In this document: positions 44,052 to 54,301 of the stretch, piece by piece | How positions within the stretch are numbered: position 1 is the stretch's first letter | How the letters are laid out: the number at the start of each line of letters is the position of its first letter | NCBI GenBank assembly: GCA_007922225.1 | Contig: ML680086.1 | Span: 7,200,065 to 7,264,064 of the forward strand | DNA from: Emydura subglobosa | Lineage: Eukaryota > Chordata > Testudines > Chelidae | DNA: 64,000 nucleotides | Direction of reading: 5' to 3' | Translations under genes and position numbers: made by a program | The notes under the pieces: model-generated | What the model was told of the DNA's origin: nothing | What the model saw: only the letters and a program-made list of their open reading frames with translations | Databases searched by the model: none

Positions 44052-44987
44052 TCAGTAACCTGCTCTTGACAGCACGGTTCTGCCAAAACTCGCATCTTCC
44101 CTCGCCTGCTCCACGATGGCGTAGTGCGACGTGAACGTATGAACCGACGACCAGGTCGCTGCTCTGCAGATGTCCTGCAGGGGCACCCACTCCAGGAAGG
44201 CCGCGGACGAGGCCTGGGCTCTAGTTGAGTGTGCCCTCACCGCACCTGGAAGGGGCACCCCTGCCTGCTCATAACAGGCTTTGATGCAGGCGGTAATCCA
44301 ATTGGAGATTCGCTGGGTGGAGACCGGTGAGCCTTTCATCCAGTCTGCCACTGCCACAAACAGTTGTGATGATTTCCGGAAGGGTTTGGTCCGCTCAATG
44401 TAGTATGCCAAGGCTCGTCTGACATCCAGCGAATGCCCCCTCCTCTCCTCCTCGGAACCGTGTGGTTTAGGGAAGAACACGGGAAGGAAGATATCTTGGT
44501 TACAGTGGAACTGAGACACCACCTTAGGCAAGAAAGCCGGGTGGGGCCTCAGCCAAACCTTATCTTTATAAAACACCGTGTATGGGGGCTCCGAGGTCAA
44601 AGCCCTTATCTCGGAGACCCTCCTAGCCGATGTAATGGTCACCAGGAAGGCTACCTCCCAAGACAGGAGGAGTAGGGAGCATGTGGCCATGGGTTCGAAG
44701 GGGTGTCTCATCAACATGGTAAGCACCAAGTTGAGATCCCAGGGGGGTACCGGGTCCCAGACCTGAGGGAAGGTCCTCTCCACCCCCTTAAGGAACCTAA
44801 CTGACATAGGGTGGGAAAATAGGGACCGCCCTTCCATCGGCTGGTGGAAGGCCGAAATGGCTGCCAAGTGTACCTTCAGGGAAGCCAGAGCCAGGCCCTG
44901 AAGCTTAAGGTGTAACAGGTATTCCAAGATCGCCTGTATAGGCGAAAAACTTGGCAGTATATCCCTAGACAGGAGAACCGCCTCCAC
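44052..44987 (-). pseudogene. DIRS tyrosine recombinase
   Basis: A 311-residue open frame. The catalytic set of tyrosine recombinases is intact: Arg in SARRVSEIRAL (residue 122/123), His-x-x-Arg in RAHSTRAQ (253-256), and Tyr in TSHYAIVEQ (289). It would cut and rejoin the circular DNA intermediate at the target. The N-terminal part of the domain continues upstream in another frame (SRKPSTQITYRAKWRRF, about 45,010-45,060), so a frameshift near 44,990 separates it from its start. The visible Met is internal. The catalytic half looks undamaged. Confidence 0.88.
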
Positions 44988-45231
44988 TTGGCCCTGTACG
45001 TAATCTGTGTGGACGGTTTCCTGCTACCCAGCAGAACCTGTTGGACTTGCAAGGAGCAGGCTCTTTCTCCGTCCATCAGCCACAGAGTCTCCATGCCGTC
45101 AGGTGGAGGGAGTCCAGGTCCGGGTGCAGCAGGTGCCCCTGGTCCTGGGAGAGCAAGTCGTATCGCCTGGGTAGTGGAATCGGCTCGGAGATAGAGAGGT
45201 CGAACAGCATGCTGTACCAATGCTGCCTCGG

Positions 45232-46884
45232 TCACGCTGGGGCAATCAGAATGATGTTCGCTTTGTCCCTCTTGATTTTGAGGAGGACTTGGGGCAGGAG
45301 CGGGATGGGGGGAAATGCGTATATCAGACCCCCCGCCCAGCTTATAAGAAATGCGTCGGACAGGGAGCCCGGCTTGCAACCCCTGAGCAAGCAAAACCTC
45401 GGGCACTTCCTGTTCCAGGCTGACGCGAACAGGTCTAGTTGGGGAACACCCCACTCTTGGAAGATTGAAGTCACTATGTCCTGGTGTAGTGATCAGTCAT
45501 GTCGGGGTGAAAACGACCTGCTGAGGCGGTCCGCCTCGTCGTTCCTGACCCCGGGGAAGTGAGAGGCCGACAAATGAAAATCGTGCCTCACAGCAAAGTC
45601 CCAGAGGCGAATGGCTTCCTGGCAAAGGGCCGAAGAGCACGCCCCCCCTTGTCTGTTCACGTAAAACATGGCCGCCGTATTGTCCGTGAGGACCTGGACC
45701 ACCCTGCCCTTCAGGAAACTGAGGAAAGCCTTGCAGGCCAACCGGACTGCTCTGAGCTCGCATACATTGATGTGCAGAGCTCTCTCCTCGGGTGACCATA
45801 GCCCTTGGGTGACCCGGTTGCGACTGATGTGGGTTCCCCATCCCACATCGGATGCATCTGTGATGAGAGTCACTGACGGGGCCAAGTCTCTGAACGGGAC
45901 TCCCTTCATCACTTCCCTTGGGTCCCTCCACCAATTGAGGGATGACAGCACCTGTGGGGGAACCATGACCACTCTAGTCAGATAATGCCTGTTTGGCGCA
46001 TATACCGAGGCCAACCACGCCTGAAGAGGTCTAAGCTTGAGGCGAGCCAGCCTCACCACATACGTGGAGGCTGCCATATGTCCCAACAGCTGCAGACAGT
46101 GTCTGGCCGTCGTCGTGGGGGACCTGTGGAGATCGGATATAATGGCCGCCATTGCCTCAAACCGAGTCTGTGGGAGGAAGGCCCTGGCCTGTACAGCATC
46201 CAATGTAGCCCCAATAAAATCTATGCGCTGCACCGGGGTGAGTGTGGATTTCTGTTCATTAATAAGCAGCCCCAGTCTGGTGCATGTTGCGCAGGTGAGC
46301 CGTAGACTGTTTCTCACATGGGCCCTGGACTTTCCCTGAATCAACCAGTCATCTAGGTAGGGGAAAACCTGTATCTCACTGCGACGCAGGTGGGCTACCA
46401 CCACCGCCATGCATTTAGTAAAAACCCTTGGTGCTGAGGAAAGACCAAAGGGCAGGGCCCTAAACTGGTAGTAGTGCCCCGCTACCATGAATCGTAGGAA
46501 CCTCCTATGGGCAGGTAATATGGAGATGTGGAAGTACGCGTCTTTTAGATCAAGGGCAGCGTACCAGTCCCCTGGATCTAGGACCGGAATGATGGTGGTG
46601 AAGGAAACCATGCGGAACCTGATTCGTCTGATATACTAATTCAGACGGCGTAGGTCTAGAATGGGTCTGAGCCCCCCCTTTGCCTTGGGGATCAGAAAAT
46701 ACCTGGAATAGAATCCCCGCCCCTCCTCAGTCACTGGGACTTCTTCCACCGCCCCAAGCTCCAGGAGGGAATCAACCACCTGTACCAGGAGCTGCTCATG
46801 GGCAGGGTCCCCGAGGGGGAACATCCTAGGTGGGGAGTCATGGGGGAAGGCTGTAAGTTGGAGGGTATAACCCTTGGCAATCAC
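45232..46884 (-). pseudogene. DIRS reverse transcriptase and RNase H
   Basis: One reading frame broken by three stops (46,636; 45,493; 45,232). The first piece (46,636-46,884) has the RT fingers (FLIPKAKGGLRPILDLRRLN). The 372-codon main piece (45,493-46,611) has LDLKDAYFHI, LPFGLSSAPRVF and the catalytic FPYLDDWLIQG (YLDD at 85-88). RNase H follows: Asp in ITDASDVGWG (252), Glu in VCELRAV (285), Asp in VLTDNTAA (310) and the C-terminal DEADRLSR. The frame then continues (45,232-45,474) with a conserved DIRS segment (QLDLFASAWNRKCPRF). The stops preclude one full-length product unless read through. Confidence 0.9.
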
Positions 46885-47005
46885 CTCCAGGACCCACCGG
46901 TCCGTAGTAATGGCTTCCCATTCTACATAGAAAGGTCAGAGCCTTTCTGCAAACGGTCGGTTAAGATCCAGGGGAAAAGGAAGAGTGCTACCCTCGTGCA
47001 CTACA

Positions 47006-49504
47006 TCAAAAACGTTTATTTGAATTACCCCCTTTGGAAGGCCCCTGCTGGCCCCCAGCAGAGGACCCTTGCCGGCCTCCTCTGTTGGGTCCACGGTAGC
47101 GCTCCCAACCTGTCCTCGGTTGGGCGGGTCGTGGAGCTTGTCTCGGTGGGGGAGGCGGCTGCCTCTGGGCTTGAGGCCGGGACTGCTGTCTCACGGCCTG
47201 GGGGGTATATAGCCCTAGTGATTTCAGGGTAGCCCGCGAATCCTTTAGGGCATGCAGTTTCTCGTCCGTCTTTTCCGAGAATAGCCCGGAGTCATCAAAG
47301 GGGAGGTCCTGTATGGCCTGTTGGACCTCTTGAGACAGGCCTGACGCTTGAAGCCAGGAGCAGTGGTGCATGACGACAGCTGAAGCCATAGCCCTGCTAG
47401 CTGTGTCCGCCGCATCACTCGCAGACTGTAAGGCCACAGTTGCCACAGCCTCTCCCCTCCTGTGTCACTGTGGCAAAATCCGCCACTTGGTCAGGCGGTA
47501 AGGTTGACACAAACCTCTGCAGCGAGGCCCAGAGGTTAAGATTATATTTTCCTAATAAGGCCTGGTGGTTAGCTACTCTAAACTGCAAGGCTGCAGTAGA
47601 GTAGATTTTCCTCCCGAATAAGTCTAGATTCCTTCCCTCCTTATCCCTGGGAGTATTCCCCTGGTTCCCCTGGCGGTCTCTTTGATTGGCTGCATCAACC
47701 ACCAAAGAGCCTGGCGTAGGGTGGTTGTAAAGGAACTCAAAGGGTTCTTTGGGTACATAGTACTTCCTTTCTACCCCTTTAGACGTAGGATGTACTAAGG
47801 AAGGGGTCTGTTCCTGGCGATCTTCATGACCCTGTCATGTACTGAGAGGGTCGCTTGTGAAGGGCCCGCAGACCCTGGGGGCCCAAAGAGGGGGTCCTCC
47901 TCCTCGGACATGAGTTTAAACTCCATGCCCAAGTTCTCAGCGGCCCTCTTCAGGAGGTCCTGATGGGCGCAGAAATCGAACAGGGGCGTCCTGTGATCCC
48001 TGGCCACAACATCATCCGGAGACGAGGAGGAGGATGGAGGCATGGGTCCCGTAGAGGGTCCTTCCTCCGGATCAGAATCACCCTCTGAGTCTTGCCCCTG
48101 TGTTATTTTAGGTAACAGGGGTGCTGCTGGGGCCACCGCAGACTGCAGAGATGCCGAGCCTTGGGCCACTGAAGCATTCCATGGTCCCCAATATGGCCAT
48201 TGCCACGGGCCTTGGCCCCATCCCGGTGCCTGGACAGGTAGTGGCTGATGCACCGTAGCACGCCGGCCCCCTGAACCCCCAGAGCGTCGCTTGCCACTCC
48301 GGTATGGAGAGCGGCTGCGCGACGAGGATGTCGACCGGCGCCGATGTCTCCGGTGCTGGCAGGAGGACAAGACTGGAGAAGAGGAGGATGAAGTCGTGGA
48401 CCTGCCCCTGCGTCGAGACGACTTGCGGTGCCACTTACCCCCTCAGGAGCGGGAGCGGCGTCGGTGATGGCTGTGTGGGGTGGATCCGGACTGCAACGCC
48501 ATCGGTGCCGGGCCCATCGGTGCCGGAAGAGGCAGTGGGACTGCGAACGGTACCGGTGCCGTAGTTTCTGGGACCGGCGTGGAGGGCAGTTCCCGGATCA
48601 CCGGTGCCCCCAGTGCCGATGGTTGCGGGCTGCTGTTCCTTGATCGACTGCAGCTGCAGGATAGGGATCTGGATCGGTGCCAGAGCGGGCTCCGCACCGG
48701 AGTCTGTGAGCCCAAACTGCGGCCCTTGCCGGAGTCGGAGCTGGATCTTTGACGACCCCGGCGGCTGCCTCGGGACCGCCCATGGTGCTGCGGTGCCGAG
48801 GCGCTCGACGACCTAGAATCGGAGCTCGGAGGGGAGCCGACGCTCTCCACCCTCCGCGACCGCCTGGATGGAGACTTAGATTGAGGACGTCTCCACCCAC
48901 CAGGGCCACCCAGCGCGGGTTTGCCCCGAGACGCAGGTCCCTTAGCCCTCGGCCGAGGGGGGGATGGAGGCGTAAGCATGGCCATGAGGGCGTGTGCCGC
49001 GGTGAACGCCTCCGGCGTCGACGGCCCTTGCAGGTGCACTCCCCCACCCCCAGGAGTCGGGGGAGGCTCCCTGTGTGGAGACACCAGTACTGGAGTAATC
49101 TCCACGGCACGTGGCTGGAGTGTCTCCTTCCTCACTCCCTGCTGTCCCGGTGGCAGAGAGGAGTCCCTGGGTGCGGCCTGGGGCCGTACCTTCTTCTTCG
49201 GCACCTTCGCCTTTGGTGCCAGTGTCAGTGCCGGTATCGGAGGGGCACTCCGTACCGACGATACACTCGGTGCGGTCGGAGACCGCGATGGTTCGGACGC
49301 TGGCCGGAGCGTGGACTCCATCAATATAGCCTTCAGCCTGGCGTCTCTCTCTTTTTGTATCCGGGGCTTGAAGGCCTTACAAATCCGGCACTTGTCTCGT
49401 CTGTGCTGCTCTCCGAGGCACCGGAGGCAGCGGTCGTGTGGATCGCTGACTGGAAAGGCTTTGGCGCAGAGATCACAGTTCTTAAAGCCTGTAGAACCCG
49501 GCAT
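47006..49504 (-). pseudogene. DIRS gag-like region
   Basis: It starts at ATG 49,502-49,504. The N-terminus has a Cys/His cluster (NCDLCAKAF, DRCLRCLGEQH, DKCRICKAF) that may bind zinc and nucleic acid, then a long Ser/Arg/Pro-rich region. An in-frame TGA at 48,443-48,445 interrupts it. The same frame continues to TAG at 47,795, but homology moves to another frame near 47,800 (VVDAANQRDRQGN, 47,415-47,705) and back near 47,440. It ends with a Gln/Pro/Gly/Arg-rich tail (47,006-47,446). The product would package element RNA. With one stop and two frameshifts it is dead. Confidence 0.82.
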
Positions 49505-49668
49505 GGCTCCTAGAATAGGAACCCCGTCAGGGGTACTTACTCTAACAACTGAACTACTATTAACAGCTACTTAACACTAAAACTACAAAAACCAGTTGAA
49601 CAACAAGCTAGGGTACGAATGCTACTTGCAGACAGCAAGAGGCAGTAGTTCCAGCAACCGTCAAAGGC

Positions 49669-49852
49669 GGAAAGAAGGAACTGGGGACCCGCGGGGCCAG
49701 CAGCGCCCTTTATACCATGACATGAGCGCGGCACTCCAGGGGGCGCCTGAGCTGGCCCTGCGGGGCTTGCTAGGGAAAAAAGTTCCGGGAATCTGTGCAC
49801 GGGGCGTGCACACACCTATATTGGAATGCATATGAGCAATCACTCGAAGATA
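49669..49852 (-). repeat. DIRS 5' (left) inverted terminal repeat
   Basis: The inverted partner of 43,729-43,885. Its outer end TATCTTCGAGTGATTGCTCA (- strand) is repeated in the internal complementary region. It precedes gag by about 165 bp. Confidence 0.9.
49708..49714 (-). promoter_or_regulatory. TATA-like box in the DIRS 5' terminal repeat
   Basis: TATAAAG on the - strand, about 205 bp before the gag ATG and embedded in the terminal repeat (also present in the mirrored repeat near 43,840). It is a plausible promoter for the element transcript; this is inference from the motif and position only. Confidence 0.45.
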
Positions 49853-49865
49853 GAATGAATAGATT

Positions 49866-50042
49866 CAGCGGATCTCAGACTGTCACGCTGGCAGTCCATG
49901 GGCTACATTCAGGCGGTTCACGGGTTGGGTGAGAGTACAGCATCGGATTAAGAATCCATTATGCTACACTGAGAGATGGGGCCCCCAACAACCTTTCAGT
50001 TTAGATGGGGTACACGGGGTCTGAAAGTTTGAGAAGTGCTGC
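49866..50042. mobile_element. hAT-type MITE abutting the DIRS element
   Basis: The left end CAGCGGATCTCAGACTGTCA and the right end CTGAAAGTTTGAGAAGTGCTG are imperfect inverted hAT termini. Flanks AATAGATT (49,858-49,865) and ATTAGATT (50,043-50,050) match at 7 of 8 positions, as expected for a hAT duplication. It begins only 13 bp beyond the DIRS boundary. Confidence 0.65.
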
Positions 50043-50050
50043 ATTAGATT

Positions 50051-51062
50051 ACCACTCAGGCGGTTTAAAAAAAGTTTCTTTGCTGCAGTAGCATTTAAAA
50101 TCTCTATTGCAATGCATTTTTTCTGAGACTGATACCGCAGCCAGGCAAATGGAATTAAACGGCCTCTAGTGGTTGGTAAAATGAGATTAGAGAGCCCAAG
50201 GGGTCTGAAACACAGCCTCAGAAATGAGTTTAATATTTTAAACAAAACCTCTTTTAATGTTTCCCCCATGATCAAAGGCCAGCTTCAGTATTTATTTCTA
50301 CAGCATCTATATTTTGTTTACATTTTGTATTAAGTTCTGTACTAACATGCAGTACTTAGAATCTTGAAAATATACAAAACATCTGTTTGGGGGATGAGAC
50401 CAAGCCATGCAATTTTTGATCTGTCAGATACCAAATATTAGATCTTCCATGTCAGCTGCTGCCAGCTTTTTAGCTAGGTAATGAGGCATCCTGTCGCTGA
50501 TTCTATTGAAAATAAATGTCTCATTTATTCCAGCAACGATTTCAAAACAAAATCCATAGAAATATATCATGTGGCCTTTCTGATTCATAGCAAGCCATAT
50601 AAGATAGCTATTCCATAGACGTGCCGGATATGGCGGCTCTATAATCAGTGACTCTGGTGTGCTGATTTGCCATGAGCTGGAGTTGCAAACGGGTGCACCT
50701 GGCTGTACACCAGCATTTAAATGGGAAGTAACATCTGGTCAAGATGACCCCAGAGCAGGAGAGGACAGACAGGTAAACAGACAGGCCAATCTAGGTGGGC
50801 AGGAAAGCAGTGTGGGATTGCAGTGGGAGGACTTCCAGAGGTGGAACAGTTGATCTGATACGGAGATGAGGGCACATCTACCTTCATGCAGGAAAATTTG
50901 CTTCCAAAGTGGATTATTAACACAGGTTGAGACACCAGATGATTCAAAACAGAAACTTGTGCATGGATGGATGCAAGGCAATTTATCCTGAAAAAACTCA
51001 ACTTGACCTGAAACAACTTTCAATTGTAGACAAGTCCAAACAGATCAATTTTAATTTACTCT
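50051..51062. other. Non-coding stretch, nothing recognised
   Basis: A/T-rich intron or intergenic sequence. No exon, RNA gene or repeat family was recognised. Confidence 0.4.
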
Positions 51063-51183
51063 GGGTCTGATTCTAATTTACTCTAAGACCCCTTTACACT
51101 GCACTGAAACCATTAATAGGCCTCATAGTGGGTGTGAATTTCACAGCTAGAGTTGAGGGGAAAGTGTAAATGAGAATCAGGCC
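51063..51183. repeat. 121-bp palindromic repeat, relative of 26,981-27,091
   Basis: GGGTCTGATTCTAATTTA at the left pairs with TAAATGAGAATCAGGCC at the right; inside, TTTACACTGCACTGAAA is opposed to TTTCACAGC. More diverged than the 27-kb copy. Confidence 0.55.
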
Positions 51184-51502
51184 TGCTGCATGCAACCCAC
51201 TTGAAATATATTCAGCACTGGCTAGGACTTAACGATTGAACGTACTGTGGTTAAGGCAAATGACAAGCAGAGCATCCTGCTAAAGAACCTGCAAAACTGC
51301 CTTCAATTGCAAATCCAGTCCTGTCCCACTGCTTCCACAGGTGCAGGCTACCAAGACAGCAAAGCCTGTGCACTTCCACCGCACAAAGTGGAACTGCACA
51401 GTGGATGTGGGAGACCATGCAGAGGAGTGCAGGGTGCTCAGCAACGTTGGGACCCAATAGCATGAATCATTGTTGAGTGGGTGACAGGGGAAAGGGCAGA
51501 GC

Positions 51503-52090
51503 TAGAATCATAGAATCATAAAAGATTAGAGTTGGAGGGGACCTCAGGCTGTATCTAGTCCAACCCCTACTCAAAGCAGAGCTAACCTCAGCTATATCAT
51601 CCCAGCCAGGGCTTTGTCAAGCCGCAGCTTAAAACCTCTAAAGATGGAGATTCCACCACCTCTCTAGGTAACTCATTCCAGTGCTTCACCACCCTCCTAG
51701 TGAAAAACGTTTTCCTAATATCCAACCTAGACCTCCCCCCACTGCAACTTGAGACCATTGCTCCTTGTTCTGTCATCTACCACCATTGAGAACAGCCTAG
51801 CTCCATCCTCCCTGGAACCCCCTTTCAGGTAGTTAAAGGCTGCTATCAAATCCCCTCTCATTCTTCTCTTTTGCAGACTAAACAAACCTAGTTCCCTCAG
51901 CCTCTCCTCATAAGTCTTGTGCTCCAGCCCCCTAATCATTTTTGTTGCCCTCCGCTGGACTCTCTCCAACTTGTCTACATCCTTTTTGTAGGGGTCCAAA
52001 ACTGGACACAATACTCCAAATGCGGCCTCACCAATGCCGAATAGAGGGGAATAATCACTTTCCTCGATCTGCTGGCAATGCTCCTACTAA
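51503..52090 (-). mobile_element. CR1 LINE 3' end with RT C-terminus
   Basis: It begins with the CR1 3' octamer-like run TAGAATCATAGAATCAT, followed by the 3' UTR (GGAGGGGACCTCAGGCTG). The frame 51,727-52,011 on the - strand gives [19 protein letters not shown] and [19 protein letters not shown], the invariant C-terminal region of CR1 RT. Truncated upstream of about 52,090. The C-terminal frame is still open, a relatively young copy. Confidence 0.88.
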
Positions 52091-53401
52091 TGCAGGATAT
52101 GTTCTTTGCAGATTTACTTATCCCCCACTCCATGGTGTCCGAGAAGCCAGTCACAGAAGTGCCTCAAGAGTCCATTCCAGCCGCTGGAGTTCAGTAAGCT
52201 CTGCAGCACAGCTCTGCAGCCTTTCTGAAGCCTGGGGAGTTTCCCCTTTGCCATTCATACATATGCCTAGATCCAGGCCTGGCTGCCCAGGCTGGGAGTG
52301 TGCTCTGAATTGTGGCCTTGATACTGGGTCTGCAATATGGACAAAGGACATTTCTAATCCATCAGCTATGGGTGCTGCTTCTGTAAAACACTAGTGGGAA
52401 GCTGGAGGGCTGGGCAAAGGTTTTATGGAGAAGTTCTGCAGAGATGCGGAGAGCGAGAGTCACTTGAGGGATACTCCAGTTGTCCTTATTCCACAAAAGC
52501 CCTTTGTTCAGTGTTAGAAGAAAATGACTCCTTCTGCCATGCTCCGCCATTGTCACGGGACATGAACCACCCTGGATTACCAAGGAGCAACCTGCAACTG
52601 TGGCCAGGGCAGCTGGAAAGACTCTTGGAGCCTGCACTGCTGAGTGGGGTGCCCAGGAACAATTTAGCACTCGGAGTGGCATTTTGTTTCCCTCATTCCC
52701 TAGGATTTCCAGGTCAAGGCAAGGTGGACTTGGCCAGATACCAGGAGAGCTCACTCACCACAACCTTTGCAGTGATGGGGTATTAGGAAGGTGTTAGTAT
52801 CTTTTCCCAGCAACTTCATGCAAATAACCCATAGTTCTTTGTGATTTACTGGTTTGAGGCTGGATTATAATTTGAAAGACATGTTGCTCTTTGTAAAACT
52901 GTTCCCGGATATGTTATGAAGCTTCTGGCTGCCTGATGTCTGCTTAGCACAAAGACTGTCATTGCAGAATTTGCAGTCTTTTTTTGCTAGGTTAATGCCA
53001 CAGAATGGTCATATTCTCCACTTCTTATCACTCATTAGGTTCCCAACACAAAATCACAATGGAAGCACTTGTTGAACAACAAAGACCTAATTTTCAAAAG
53101 ATCAGGCATGGAACTATGCTAGCACAAGTGCTCAAATGATTAGACAGCTAATTTGTGCATGCATGCATTTATTCTGCTTGTTGAATGCCAACTGGGTATT
53201 TGCACATGCCAATTCAGTTAGATGCATTACTGGCTATCTGTACGTGCAAAAACCTCAGTGGAAAGAGCAATCAGTAATTTTGCATGCAAACCAGGCACAT
53301 AATTGTGGGTAAATGTTTGCAGGTACAACCATATACCTGACTTTTTGAAACTCAGAGCCTGAATGTCCAATCACCGGAGTCTGCTGTGTGCACAGGGCAT
53401 A
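52091..53401. other. Non-coding stretch, nothing firm
   Basis: No exon. Around 53,090-53,350 there are ATTTTCAAAAGATCAGGC and CTGACTTTTTGAAACTCAG at opposite ends, perhaps a long decayed palindromic repeat. Confidence 0.4.
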
Positions 53402-53628
53402 CTGTCAGGACCAGGATGTAAGTAGTCTGACCTATGGTCAGAGCAGGGGTGGTCAGGCCTAGTGGCCAGAGTCAAAGCCTGAAGTCAAGTGTCACAATCA
53501 AGAACCAGGAACCAAGTCAGGGATCAAGCAAAAGTCAGGTCCAGTGCAGCAGCCAGTCAGGAAGTCTCTCAGCTAAGACAACTTTCTGTGCCTCATTCTG
53601 GCTTACATAGTATGGTTGGGTCCATCAG
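53402..53628. repeat. CAG/GTCA-rich repeat of unknown class
   Basis: Dense loose repetition of GTCAG, CCAGG and AAGTCA words (e.g. GTCAGGACCAGGATG, AAGTCAGGGATCAAGC). A sequence of the opposite sense (CCTGACTCC, GACCCTGGCTCC) is found at about 60,380-60,560, so it may be one dispersed family in both orientations. Confidence 0.45.
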
Positions 53629-54301
53629 TGGGGCCGGTCATTGTCTCCAGTCAGGATCCTCGTGGGTGGTGTCTCTGGGAGGGTACTGATCATTGTAGCA
53701 ATGCAGATATGTCTACACATTTTGCACTTGTTGTTATGGCAGGGTCTGGTGCCACCTGGAGTTGGCGCGTCCCAGTCTGTGAGGCGCTTGCTTCCGATGA
53801 TGAGCTTGTCAAATCTGGGGGTTGTTTGAAGACCAGAGCGGGGGTGCAAGAAAGATTTCTTTCCCGATGTGTTCCCCATTGAGCATGGGTTGTAATTGTT
53901 TAGTGATACCCCCTATAGGTTCCTTTATGTTGTTGTAGGTGACAACTAGGGGTGTACCATCAGAAGTTTTTTTTCCATATTTCCAAACGGATTCCCTCAG
54001 GGTATTTGGGTGGCCCATTCCCTGATGAGATCTACTTTTCTGGTGGAGTGTCCTTGTTTGGTGAAGGCAGTTGTAAGTGTATTAAGGTGTATAATCCAGA
54101 CTTCCTCCTCAGAGCATATTCTGTGGTACCTGAGTGCGTGGCTGTAGATAAAAGATTTCTTGGTGTGTTGGGGCAGTTACTGGATCTGTGAAGGTTAGTG
54201 TGTTGATCTGTGGGTTTATAGATGTCTGTAGGCTTCCCCTGTTGAGGCTCATTGTGGTGTCTGGGAAGCTGATGCTGGTGTGGGAGTGTTCTAGCGAGCA
54301 C
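53625..54301 (-). pseudogene. Penelope RT thumb/linker region with Cys motif
   Basis: Three overlapping frames (54,032-54,301; 53,809-54,018; 53,625-53,879) together give the sequence that lies between RT and nuclease in Penelope-like elements, ending with CHNNKCKMCRHI. Frame changes occur near 54,030 and 53,850. The nuclease is missing, and a different repeat begins at about 53,628. Confidence 0.75.

Larger units (their letters stand above)
43667..49852 (-). mobile_element. DIRS-type retrotransposon, near full length, inactivated
   Basis: A 6.2-kb element read on the - strand. In order it holds a gag-like region, reverse transcriptase plus RNase H, and a tyrosine recombinase in place of an integrase. 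It is bounded by inverted terminal repeats of about 180-220 bp (43,667-43,885 and 49,669-49,852). Next to the 3' terminal repeat is an internal complementary region (43,913-44,014) whose two halves complement the two outer ends. This is the diagnostic DIRS structure, which allows rolling assembly of a circle that the recombinase inserts without target duplication. Disabling changes: in-frame stops at 48,443 (gag), 46,636 (RT), 45,493 and 45,232 (after RNase H), and frameshifts near 47,800, 47,440 and 44,990. Mutations are few, so the insertion is comparatively recent. Confidence 0.93.

Noticed and set aside
48749..49574. Long + strand frames (254 and 217 codons) across the DIRS gag region
   Set aside because: Antisense to the GC-rich gag frame; low-complexity Arg/Gly/Pro composition and no family match.
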